From assembly GCA_949130495.1 (NCBI GenBank), contig OX422216.1:365080605-365144604 (forward strand): a DNA stretch of 64,000 bases, read 5' to 3'. The notes beneath the pieces are model-generated. The model did not search any database. It was not told the origin of the DNA and saw nothing but the letters and a program-made list of their open reading frames with translations. The stretch's first letter is position 1. Each line of letters starts with the position of its first letter. Both the position numbers and the translations under genes were made by a program. Origin of the DNA: Sambucus nigra (Eukaryota; Streptophyta; Magnoliopsida; Dipsacales; Adoxaceae). Shown here piece by piece: positions 1 through 10,682 of this stretch.

Positions 1-67
1 GTCTTTGATGTAGATGTCTCTTGAATGCTCTTCGACGGTGACGGACCTATGAAAATACGTCCTGACA
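1..67 (-). repeat. 3' LTR of copy 1, partial
   Basis: This is the start of the 3' LTR read on the minus strand (TGTCAGGACGTATTTTC). It matches the start of the 5' LTR at 3779 and runs off the left edge. It is preceded on the minus strand by a polypurine tract (plus-strand ctccccctat at 71-80). Confidence 0.8.
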
Positions 68-1646
68 AATCTCCCCCTATGTCTATGCCGGTACATACAT
101 AAAAAATCTGAATTATCAAATACCAAATTGCCTATACAAATCTACCCTTCCATGAATAAATTGGGAAGACCTCAAAACTGTTCTTCAATCATCTTCGTCA
201 AATCTCAAAGCTTTTCTCATCAGGGTGTGCAACATCATGATCTTCAATCTTTGTACCTACATACATGAGAAAAATAAAAAACCTTCGTGATGCATCGAGT
301 TTGAAATGATATAAGAATAAAGCATTAATAAATCAAATCTCCCTCATAATGCAAAAACTCCCCCATAACATGATAATTCTTTCTCCCCATTTTTATGATG
401 TCCCCAAATAGACAGATAAGAAGAAAAAATCAAAACATGGAGTGTCACGATAAAAATGCATAGTAAACAAGGATCATACTACGCGCATGCAAAGGGATAT
501 CTAAAAAATCTCACAAACTATTTTTGAATTTTTTAATTTTTCATACAAAAATAAGATACCACTTTGAAAAATATGATAGAAAAATCACACCATGGATTTA
601 AACTCAAACAACCAAGTCATGAAAACGAAATGAATGGGTGTGAACACATTCGATAGGAAAATCAACTCAATCAATCATATGTGCACGATGAATATGTGTA
701 CCCCTAACGAATGAACATCAAAAGAATCCTTAGGTGTAAAAATTTGTTGAATTTAAATGACATCGTCTTATGCAAATCAACAAATCAAAGTCTAAATGAT
801 TTCCACACCAATAATGTCCAAAACTATTTAGCGCTTTTTCAAGATTTTCAAGGACGTACAAACCCGTTTCATTCTCCAACCAAACTCCCTCATATATATT
901 TTCTTTTAGAGGTGAATAAACTAAATTCTCAAACTTTGGAGAATTTGTGCAAAAACTTAAATGGCCCATAATTGGCATGAATTTATTTTTTTTGCCTTTA
1001 AATTTTTCGGGCTCTTTTAAACCTCTTTGGACCCCAGATAATAAAATTCTTCCATTTTTTAGGTCCAATTTAACGGTGGCTTAGTATTCGCAAAGGCAAA
1101 AGGAACCTTTCGCAGCCCTTCCCCGTTTTTTCAACAATGCACACAAACTCACAAAACGGTTCTTATATGCACAATTTCCTTATCAAAATTTATCGCGCTT
1201 GGTTCGTTTTAAGGACATGACTGAAGTGAAACACCCAACCAACATGTGATAAGACAAGCACAATAATCAAATAAATTCGTGCATGTGTGCTATAAAGGAA
1301 ACATGAGTTAAACATGTAGGAAGTAACACTTAATTACATCTTAATGAATCCAAACATTATAAAGCACAAGGATGAATTGACCTATTGTCTCAAAACACTA
1401 TCAAATAGTCACAGGAAAATAATGGAATGATGTTGTGACTCGGTCATCCTAAGTCTTCATCCATAAACGGTGCAAACAAAATACAAAAATCTTTTTGGAT
1501 TTTTCTAAAAATTTTATTAGAATAAAATCTTTTTGTATTTTTCAAAATATTTCAAAAATAAAAATCTATACGAAAAGTACATGTCACAACGCTAGCAAAA
1601 ATATATCAAACAGCATAACTAGCATATGACAAACATGCAAACACAA
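68..1646 (-). other. 3' non-coding region of copy 1 with polypurine tracts
   Basis: About 1.6 kb between the gag stop and the 3' LTR. It holds several C-rich plus-strand tracts (near 71, 358 and 383) that read as GGGGGAG-type polypurine tracts on the minus strand. Parts are shared with copy 2 (21564-23475), for example the segments around 870-900 and 1100-1130, which correspond to about 22660-22700 and 22840-22865. A 113-codon minus-strand frame at 730-1068 is not preserved in copy 2, so I do not call it a gene. Confidence 0.65.
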
Positions 1647-2510
1647 TCATCTATATGATATGGCAAGAGAAGAATCGTGTGTAAGTAAATGAGAACCAAC
1701 TATTCTAAAATCTAGTGTATCCAAAAGTGATTTCCTAATCCAAACGGATGTAACACGTCGACGCGGGGTTTTGGGAACCAACAAAACACTAGACTTCGAA
1801 TTCCTAGGATCTCTTCCAAGATCAAAACAAAATCTCCTAATGTGACATTTTCTACCACAATATGAACATGTGTAAACGGGTGGAACGACACCTAAAGTGT
1901 AATCTTTTCTAACATCCTTTGGAACGGTTGACCCTTTAAAACAAATAATGGTTTTGGCTTTAGCACTAGAAGCACGAGAACAAGATGAGCCATTACCATC
2001 ACTATCAAACCTACTTGAGTCAGTCAAATTATTTTTTAACTTCAAAATTTTTTACTCAAGCAAAGAATTAGACTCTTCCAAAGACAGGGATTTCTTTTTC
2101 AAATTTTCAATTAAACTTAACAGTTTATCACGCTCCCCCTCAATTAAAACAAACTTATCCCTAAGAGTCTTTTCACGTGCCGTAAAATCATCGATTAATT
2201 TTTTATCCTCGACGGCACAAACGGGAACCCTAGAATTTTTTAAGTCCTTCAATTCATTCTCTAAAACTAGGACTTTCTCATCACTCTTCTTTTTGGCAAT
2301 TTTCAAAGAATCAAAATCAAAACACAAATTACCAAAGTGCTCACGACAAATATCACTTTGAGTTTGAAACGCTTGCAAATATTCAATCTTACTTTTAAAG
2401 AGAGAATTTTCTTTTTCCAAAACTTTAATTCTTTTGCAAAGTTTCAAATTCAAACTTTTTAATTTTTCAGCACGGTCGTGAACGGGCGTACCTTTGAACG
2501 GGCGTACCAT
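1647..2510 (-). pseudogene. gag C-terminal fragment: coiled coil plus CCHC zinc knuckle
   Basis: Reads as one minus-strand frame broken by a single TAA at 2052-2054. The first half (2510-2055) is a lysine/glutamate-rich coiled coil with runs such as REKTLRDKFVLIEGERDKL. The second half carries a CCHC knuckle, YTCSYCGRKCHIRRFCFD, near 1815-1875 (C-X2-C-X4-H-X4-C), the nucleic-acid-binding module of retroelement nucleocapsid. The intact Gag at 55968-57929 has the same order and a nearly identical knuckle at residues 578-591. The Gag N-terminal (UBN2-type, capsid-like) half and the first knuckle are missing: only about 200 bp separate the primer site from the coiled coil. Not functional as it stands. 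Confidence 0.85.
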
Positions 2511-2610
2511 TGAAAAAATTGCGATTTTTCACAAAACTGATTTTTTCAAAAAAAAATCAATATCACACGATTTTGTGGAAAATAGGAATACGCGATAAAT
2601 TAGCATAACC

Positions 2611-2713
2611 CTCTCTGATAACAATTTGACGAGGTGAGAAGTCAAATTGTATCAGGAAAAAATCTTTAAAAATCAGGATCACTCAATAATTAGAGTAACC
2701 CTCTCTGATACCA
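2611..2713 (-). promoter_or_regulatory. Primer-binding site (initiator Met tRNA) with a second PBS-like copy
   Basis: Just inside the 5' LTR the minus strand reads TGGTATCAGAGAG (2701-2713), complementary over 11 bases to the 3' end of plant initiator Met tRNA. A second related sequence, TGTTATCAGAGAG, lies 90 bp further in (2611-2623) within a partly duplicated context. The intact copy at 54270-60226 also has two PBS-like sequences. Confidence 0.7.
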
Positions 2714-2716
2714 ATT

Positions 2717-3779
2717 TGAAAAAACGTGACAGTGTGATATTTGATTAAATTCGCAAATATCTAATCTGGCTCACTTATTTAATTAGAGTCTATTAATTCA
2801 GCCCCTAAACATGCATCTATGGTGCGTGTGTCAAACCATAAACAAATAACGCATGCAACACAACAAATATGCTGAGACACAGATTTCAGGAAAAAAACCC
2901 TTTCGGGTAAAATCTTTATTTCACTATGAATCTATAAATCGCAACTTACAATTACATAGAGAAATCTGTAATGGATTAACGCGCAGCCAACCCACAAAGA
3001 CTCGCAGTCTTGAACTCAGCAAGAGAATACCCACAACACCCTTCAAGGACTCTCAGTCCTATCGTCAGCAAAGAATCTTCACGCAGCAAGATCCTTAATG
3101 ACACGCAGCCATATGGTGTAGAGACGCACTCCACAAAAGATGAACAAAGGTAAAGATGTGTTCTTGAACACCAAAATAATTCACTAAAGCAAGATGGGAG
3201 TTTTGTGAATTGTAAATCAAAAAGGGATTAAACCCCTAAAAGAAGAAGCCTAAAGATTACTGCTTTGGCAGTGTTTCTGTTCTGGAAAACGTATGGACTT
3301 CTTAATGAAAATGTTACCATTTAATGAGTATTTATACAAAAAACGCACCGCCTCAAAATTTGAGCTCGTTCGAACGAGAAGCATATGTCGCTCGAACGAA
3401 GTACGCATGTCGTTAAAACGACATCGCGCGACTTCCAATCTCGTTCGAACAAGATGCTGATCTCGCGCGAACAACCTGGGCGTCAAAATCGAGGTCCGCT
3501 TCAAAACTTTGAAAAAATACTCATTCTCAATATTTGACGAAAAATTCCGCTCCAACACTTAGAAAATATTTTGAAAAAATCTCCCAAAAGCTCAAAGTGA
3601 AAAGTTAAGGTATTTGAAACATAACCTTACCAAAGTAAACTTCCCGGAGCCTTGAATGATGAAGAACTTGAATAATTCGGATCCGTCTTTGATGTAGATT
3701 GCTCTTGAATACTCTTTTCCGGTGTATCAGTACATGACATAACAAATTGATAATGGACCTGTGAAAATATGTCCTTACA
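2717..3779 (-). repeat. 5' LTR of copy 1
   Basis: About 1.06 kb, starting TGTAAGGACATATTTTC and ending TTTTTTCA on the minus strand, next to the primer site. It contains clustered TTCGAA-centred palindromes around 3362-3475 (such as ctcgttcgaacgag), the signature seen in the other two gag-only copies. Confidence 0.8.
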
Positions 3780-3835
3780 ATGTCTAGGTGGGTGACCAAG
3801 AGAACGAAGGTTATAAAGTGACATGGGAGGTATGT

Positions 3836-4084
3836 TTTAATTTAGGATTTTTTGACTTTAATACATTACTAATTTTTGATTTTAGACTTTAATACAAATT
3901 AATCAGTTTATTGAACATTATTGCTTTTTTTGTCACTAAATGTCACCAGAGATCACTTTTAGTAGAGAACTCTTAAAATTTAGCGACGAAAAATATACTA
4001 AAGTCTAATAAATTAATTAGTTTGTATAGTCTAATATAAAAAATTAGTAATGTATTAGAGAAAAAAACCTTGAATTTTTTTCTT
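3836..4084. repeat. MITE-like foldback element
   Basis: Two inverted arms of about 75 bp (3836-3914 and 4004-4082) face each other across a spacer of about 90 bp. The cores are taatacattactaattttt on the left and aaaaattagtaatgtatta on the right, and similarity continues outward through the adjoining T-rich and A-rich ends. There is no coding capacity. Size and structure fit a non-autonomous MITE; I could not settle the superfamily or a target duplication. Confidence 0.6.
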
Positions 4085-5889
4085 TCTTTTATCCGTGGCT
4101 TAATTTATTCTGTCACTGATATTTCTTCATGTTTGCATTCGCGTAAATATGGGCCTTTGAGGTCCTTAGGATCCATAAAGATTCCTTGAGGGAAGCGGAG
4201 GAAGGTAGTTGGCCTTGTTAGAGGCGTTGAAGGCAGGACAATCGCTGATCGGGAGCTTACACATATACTTAGGGGATACGTAATCACTTGAGTGGTTTCA
4301 CTAACAACATGGTATGGATTCTTTTTTGTCTTTTTTTTCATATATTTCTTGAATTTCCTTTTCATAATTTTTTTTGTATTCCAAGTCATTTTCTTCCCTT
4401 GGGTTATGTCCTGTGAGCATTGGTCTGGGGATATGACCGTCACTCAGACCAATTTGCATTTGTTGCTTTGTACTGATGGATCTACGACCTTCTATTTAGC
4501 AGAAAGGATTGTGCATTAGTGGTCGCACCATGCTAAGTTTGATCTTTTGGTGATATCGCCTTTTGAGATGAGGGAGCCACATCAGCTTTCTCCTCATGAT
4601 TTAACGACATATACTCGGGGCGTCCCAATACTGAGCGATTAATTTAACCATACAGTCCCCTATTCTATGTTTGTTATGGAGAGGTTGATTCTAGCTATTC
4701 CAATGGCCGAATATGGCTAGGGTTCGATAGAGGCTCCTCCAGTAACCAATTCGGTCCCACCTTCTCAAGGTCCTTCCACTAAGGCTATTACAACATCTAG
4801 CTAGTCTTCGTCTCCACTATATATGATACGGGCGCTCGACTTGTCATTGTAGTAAATTGGTGATGATAAAGTTCAGTACGAGGCCTCCATACCTACTTTT
4901 CAACCTTATTTCTCCATAATTAGGGGAGTCGAGGTAGGAAACACTTTCTCTTTTTATTTGGTTTTTGTCTTTATTTTCTTTTCTTCAAATCACATTATGA
5001 TGCATTGATCTTTTTGTCATAAGATTTTACCGTTCCTTGCATTGTATTGGATCAATTGTCCCAATCGTTGGGCTCATACATAGTTTTCATTTGTAGGGTG
5101 CTGAGAGATTATTGCTTGTGTCATCCCGTGATCAAGGATGTGACAGATACCTTTCTTTATGGTTCCTTTGATCTTTAGACTGGTCGTTCCACTAAAGTAG
5201 ACATACTTGAGTCTTCTCGAAGGGTACTTTGTCTGATTATGGGTTATGCATCTCCTATGGTTCCTAGGGGGAGGTCAGTGATTCGCTAGGATACAGGTAT
5301 GCCAATGTTATCATCTAACTCAAGTGACGATGAAAAAGATGGCAGAGATTATTAATATTTCGATCACGACGAACATGTTTAGATCATCTTTTATTTATTT
5401 ATTTTTCTTCTTTTCGTCTTTTTTTGTTGAGAGTTTAAGGGTGATATCCCTTATTTTCTAATTTTTTTTGTATATATAAAAGAAGAGAATAAACATTTTA
5501 TTTGGGAAATGTTCTTTTTTGAGTTATGTTGTTCTTTATATTTTCTAGAATATTGATTTTATTTAATGATGTGACACATGCACGAGGCGAATACATAAGA
5601 GACAAATAAAAAATAAATGTCAAATATATTATTTCCACAATTTCAGATTTATTACAGTTTCCATTTTTCATTTCGACCAGATTCTAGGATTTGCAGGCTT
5701 GGAAGAGCAGGTTGCAGATTCTCTAATGACAGGAGGACTAATCGGTCCTAGGGTTTTTTCAAGAGGATTAATCAATCACTCTTTACTCCCACGGTTCTTT
5801 CCTATAAATAAGGGTAGACCTTTGGGTTGGAAACTCACACATTAATCTTTTCCTTTTTATAGTCTAAAAAATAACTTTATTTTCTTTTC
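4085..5889. other. Degenerate sequence, no recognised gene
   Basis: Only short open frames (the longest about 75 codons at 4292-4519, low complexity and rich in F/I/V). A proline/serine-rich reading near 4690-4800 and splice-like GT/AG signals near 4935 and 5095 hint at decayed coding sequence. It may belong to the antisense extra ORF of the surrounding Tat-like element, but I recognise no domain. Confidence 0.35.
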
Positions 5890-6923
5890 ATATCTTTCTT
5901 AAGATGGCTCTTCGACGTTATGACTATCAAACTGTGTTTAATTGTTAAGTAGAGTCTTTCATCTACAACTTCGATACTGGTCTCTTTTAGGTCTAGAGCA
6001 TTATGACCTAGTTCCTTTGTTGTCTTGGGGATCCATCACTATTTAGAGGGCATTCTTCCAGGCTGTTACCCATTTTTGGTATTTATAGAACCGCTTCTTT
6101 CGCTTCGCGATTAAGGAGACTTGTCCAATTTGAAAAAAATATAGCCTCCTGACGGGGTGGGATATAAATCAACTCGTAATTGATGCATACCTAGGCCAAG
6201 AGGGATTTTTCTCTATTACACAGCTATTGGAGGAGTATCACCTCACATCTTGTGAGCTTCTTACCGATGAGTTTATCGACCTCATGGTAGTGATCGTCTT
6301 CTTTTTGTATGACATTCTGGAGATGAGGTACATGGATGGTCACAAAGATTCTTTAGCTCTGTTTCTGATATGCTAACATCTTCTTATTACGGTACCGCAT
6401 GCAACGATATTCATTTGGCTAATCTAATTTTGCAAATGAAAGAAGTTAGGATTCCAATATCCCTGATATAGGCCAAGACCATTAATTGTTTGCCTGTTTA
6501 TCATTCTCGAGAATACTCCTATCTTAGGGAAAGCCCTTTATGCTTGTACATGTGGTTGCTGGAAAGAGTGAGATTTATTAAGGATCCCTCGTCTTTCCCG
6601 TATCAACCAACCAATTTTGTTACCCATTATTTAATTATCCATTTCATGGACACCTGGGGGGGGAGGGGGGGAGTGGGTATATTGGTTGTTTGAGTCGGGA
6701 TACTCCTATATCTATTGGTTCTTCTAGCACATTTGTCCATCGAACCATTCCCTTATATTTATCCATCGGCCTCGCAATTGATATATTTTCACTTCCCTTA
6801 GTGTGTAATGTGTCAATAAGGAAGGTGACAGGAAATTCCTCCTGCCTTGGGGTGTTTGTATTCTATTGAGTCTCCTTCTCTCTAGACCTAGTAAGTGTAA
6901 TTTCTGATTTTTAGAGGAGTGAC
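5890..6923 (+). pseudogene. Plant mobile domain-like antisense ORF of the Tat-like element (left part)
   Basis: Broken plus-strand coding sequence with many stops and frameshifts. Read across frames it gives HFWYL then FFRFAIKETCPI and KKYSLLTGWDI (about 6070-6170). This resembles the plant mobile domain core, in which F-W-D-P precedes F-R-F, then E-x-C-P-T, then E-E-Y-S-x-L. A later piece, ESPLCLYMWLLERV (about 6527-6570), resembles its C-terminal half. Such domains are known in gypsy elements, and Tat-lineage elements often carry extra ORFs downstream of pol, frequently antisense. The placement fits: pol of the Tat-like element lies to the right on the minus strand. The copia element at 6924-30626 splits it. 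The family call is an inference. Confidence 0.42.
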
Positions 6924-8923
6924 TGAAAATAATAGTATAAAACTATTTGTTTACTATGTTATTAACAAAATGTTAAAGTTTAAGAAAACTCCGAATAAAC
7001 TCTTTGATTGAAACTCTTTTCAAAAGAAGCCACACAAGATGTGTAAACAGGTTAAGTATGGATGTTAAATCTGATAGTTGGTTACCTTAGGCTTTAAAAT
7101 AAACACCCATACTATGTCTTTAGTATAAAACCACACATAAACTGATAAGAAATATTCAAGTAAATTAACACTAGTTTTTAACGTGGTAAAACCCTAAAGT
7201 AAGGGCAACATCCATGACCCCCTCTACGGAGCAAAACAAAAATTCCACTAGAAACAATCATAATACATGTTACAACACTAAGCATGCAAATCAAGATCCT
7301 AAATTTAAGTCAAGAAAATATACCTACATGAGTTACTCGACTCTAAAAGTCTTCTAACTTGATTTTAATCTTCCTTTAGCAGCTTCCTTGCTTTGTCCTT
7401 GTCCACTGATTGTAACAACTCTAACAACACCAGATTCCTCAAAAAGAACAATTATAACTAAGTGTTCGTGTGAGAGTGTAGGTGTTCGTGATGTGAACTA
7501 AATGCAAATTATGCAACTCATCCTCTCAAAATAGTTATATAGACAAAATCCTATAAATCATCCACTTCTATATGACATGCAGATTCTGATTCAACTTTTA
7601 TTGAAAACTAGACTTCTTATCAAGATAATATCATAAAACAATCTTGTTATTAAAAATAGCCAAGATCCTATATGTCTCAACCCATATTTTTTTACAAATT
7701 TATTTCACAAAATGTGAAATATAAATTGGGAGACATAAATGCTTTTAAATCTGAGAACCTTGAAAGAATCAGAAATCTCTTTTTCAAAAATTTGAAATTA
7801 GATAAGGATCTTTTGAAAATAAACGACAAATATAAAGATCCAAGAGATAAAAACCAGAAAGAGTTCATGTAATTTTCTCTTTGGAAAACCTCAAAATTTC
7901 TACTGAGAAATTTGAGTTTTTTCCTAGAAGGGTTCTAAAAGAGAATCTGGTTTGAAGAGGTACTCAAACAGCAAATACCCCAACACCTTAATGTTCGCAG
8001 AAACCCTAAATATAACTCTCAATATTGGGTTTTTGGTATATGGAAATGAAAGGTTTTGTTGTAGGGTACTTGGGAGAAAACACTTAGGGTTTGATCTTTG
8101 GATGAACTCTTCTCTCTCGTTTTCTTTGTCTAAAAAATGAGACAAAATCAAAAACTTCTCAAATTCTAACCTATGGTCTCCTTTTATACTAGACGAAGAA
8201 GTATCGAGAAGGCTGAACAAAATGAAGCATTGAGATTCATTCGACTGTTGGGCTTCTCATCTATTGGTTATAAATAGGCGGTGATTAAATTAACGTTGAT
8301 TGGTTCTTACTAGGATCACGTGGATTATGTGAGAACGCATGCAGACCATTGATGAATTTGATCTAAGGGTTGAAATTTACTTTTCACTTCAAGACACATA
8401 AGAAACACAAATCGCTTCGATAGAAAGGCAACACATGTATGGCTGTGATAAGATAAAAGACGCGTGTTTTATTTTTTTAAAAATATGAATTTGACCCTCA
8501 GAATTCTCTAGCACTTTTGGTTTCTACCTTGAACAATTTTTTCGAAAAAACTATATTCATGTTATAACACCAAACATTTAAAATCACATAATAATTAATT
8601 TTGAAAAATCATTTATAATGTTTTAAAAATGTTTTAAATGATTTAAAAATGTTTGAAAAAAATTCCTAAAAAATATTATGACCCTTGTGCACACATAATA
8701 TCAATAATATGCAGTGTAAGTGTCCTAAAGTGGTCATGAGGTAGATATAACTTCCCTTAGATGTGGATCATGAGGTTCTTGGACTATATATCATCTTTGA
8801 TGCTTGGATACGTTGAGAGAGAGCAACTCTTGAAAATCTAACCTATTTTGTCTCAATGTCGAAACTAGTTAGAACTCATATATGATATAGAATCAAGTAA
8901 GTCAATCTTATAGTGTGTTCTCA
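6924..8923 (-). repeat. 3' LTR of the Sirevirus-like copia
   Basis: 2.0 kb, closely matching 28611-30626 over its length. On the minus strand it starts TGAGAACACACTATAAG and ends CTATTATTTTCA. It differs from its partner by scattered substitutions and small indels, so the insertion is not recent. Short open frames inside (7672-7872, 7924-8220) recur in the partner LTR and are not genes. Confidence 0.9.
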
Positions 8924-8937
8924 ATCTCCCCCTTTGG
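8924..8937 (-). promoter_or_regulatory. Polypurine tract of the Sirevirus-like copia
   Basis: Minus strand CCAAAGGGGGAGAT immediately before the 3' LTR, the expected plus-strand primer of reverse transcription. Confidence 0.8.
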
Positions 8938-9439
8938 ATATTAGAGGAAAAATTTCATTGAGTAACCTGTACTCATGGTAAAAAGAAAAGTCATAGATTT
9001 GCTATACAAAATATTTAACTACCCTTTTCCCATCCTAGAACAGAAAATAAGGGAAAGAAAATACATCACTCAACTACAATATAGACCAATACCTTAATAA
9101 ATATGACAAGCTATACAGTCGGGTGTGATAAATGCCTGAAAAAAAAACAATGGCATATTAGTTGAGTTAGTACAAGATAATATATGAATTATAAGCCAGG
9201 TACTCAAGTTCCTCTCCCCCAATTTTTCTCAAATATACAGCGGGGTAAAAAGATATAAAGCAGGAGAATTTGAAATATAAAATCAACTCAATCAATCGCA
9301 TAATCAAAGGCAGATGCAAGGGTCTCCTACATTAAGTAGATGTTATGAGGCGCCTTTTGTCAGTTTAAGAGACGTCCATGCCCTAAATCCTCAAAAACCA
9401 ATTAGTAAGCGAACAACTACCGAGATTATGATTGATGTG

Positions 9440-10009
9440 TGAATTATGTAAGAACTATCATACCTATGGCATTACGAAGATACTTAAATATAATATTATC
9501 AAGAGGTTTAGTAAACAGATCAGCTAACTATTTTTCTTTATTAGGATACTCAATGTCTAATTATTTAGATTCTACAAGATCACGAATGAAATGATGTCTA
9601 ATTTTTATGTGCTTAGTTCGGGAGGGTTGGACTGGATTTTTAGATATGTTTATGGCACTCTGGTTATCGCAATACATAGTCAATATTTATTTAATGATAC
9701 CGTAGTCACTAAGCATCTGTTTGATCCATAACAGTTGGGAACAAGAACTACTGGCTGCAATGTATTCGGATTCAGTCGATGAGAGAGAGGTACAATTTAT
9801 TTTCTTACTACTCCAACCTACTAAATTATTTCCTACATAATAGCAGGCGCCTGAAGTACTTTTACTATCGTCCGATCACCCTGCCCAATCGGCATCAGTG
9901 TATCCTACAATAACACTAGTGGTGTCTTTAGTGTAAAAAATACTGTAATTTTATGTACTCCTAGCATATTTAATGATACGTTTGACACTTAACATGTGCG
10001 ATTCTTTGG
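9440..10009 (-). pseudogene. Copia RNase H (C-terminal pol)
   Basis: The minus-strand reading gives the RNase H series: VGYTDADWAG (catalytic Asp, about 9878-9907), SSTESEYIAAS (catalytic Glu, about 9750-9785), [14 protein letters not shown] (catalytic Asp, about 9640-9680) and [17 protein letters not shown]. These are hallmark copia RNase H motifs; the enzyme degrades RNA in the RNA-DNA hybrid. Several in-frame stops are present. The upstream KESHMLSVKRIIKYARS at about 9955-10008 continues the RT tail found at 17900, confirming that the gypsy element split one reading frame. Confidence 0.85.
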
Positions 10010-10682
10010 GTGCATGTGACACCATGCCTAATTAAATCTCGGGTGATCAGTCCTAAATTAAATTAAAACAGGTTTCTCAGTTGGTTCATTCTCAGCATCA
10101 TTATTATTTTTTTTTAATTACTAATCACCTAAGTGAAATTAGACCGGTGCCAAAATTATAACTTTCGATTAACTGGGAATAAAAGAACATTTTTGAAGTC
10201 TAAATCATCATACACAATGGGCTATAATCCAAACCATCATAATATGCAAATGAATCCAATATATGCTAAAATCCAATGGCAAAAATACCCAAAGTCAAAT
10301 ACAATCTAAATCCAAACTGTAGAGTAAATCAAATAAAAGACTGAAACTGCAAGGTTGTCCACTGACAACAGTCTATATACGAGATACAAAATGAGATCCT
10401 ATGCTAGATCCGAATAAGAGAATCAACTACACCAAATTCTGTCAGCATCCAAAATGCTACAGCTCTGAGTCCTTGGAATGATATCATCATGCATGGCGTC
10501 CCTGTGGCTGGACACCTAAAAGGTTTTGAAAATATTTTACTCGCAAGAGTTAGTACTCAAAATATTTTGAAAACATTTAACAAGTAATTTATCACAATTA
10601 AAATCGGTTATTGATTACACATGTTAGGTTCACGAACACCCTCTTGAGTTTCCTCACCACTCATCTAATGTTCACTCCTAAC

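Larger units (their letters stand above)
1..3779 (-). mobile_element. Gag-only Sirevirus-like LTR element, copy 1 (cut by window edge)
   Basis: Minus-strand element: 5' LTR at 2717-3779, primer site at 2701-2713, gag C-terminal remnant at 1647-2510, a long 3' non-coding region with polypurine tracts, and the first 67 bases of the 3' LTR at 1-67. Both LTRs begin (minus) TGTMAGGAC and share the segment reading gtctttgatgtagat on the plus strand. There is no protease, integrase, RT or RNase H between the LTRs; the internal region is only about 2.65 kb. Gag zinc knuckle, LTR start and LTR palindromes match the intact element at 54270-60226, so this is a gag-only (TR-GAG type) relative. The candidate target duplication on the right is ATGTC (3780-3784); its partner lies outside the window. 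Confidence 0.82.

Noticed and set aside
730..1068. 113-codon minus-strand frame in copy 1
   Set aside because: The homologous region of copy 2 (about 22640-22935) does not keep the frame, so it is probably chance in AT-rich non-coding DNA.
4292..4519. 75-codon hydrophobic frame that could look like a membrane protein
   Set aside because: Low-complexity poly-T translated as F/I/V; no homologous continuation.
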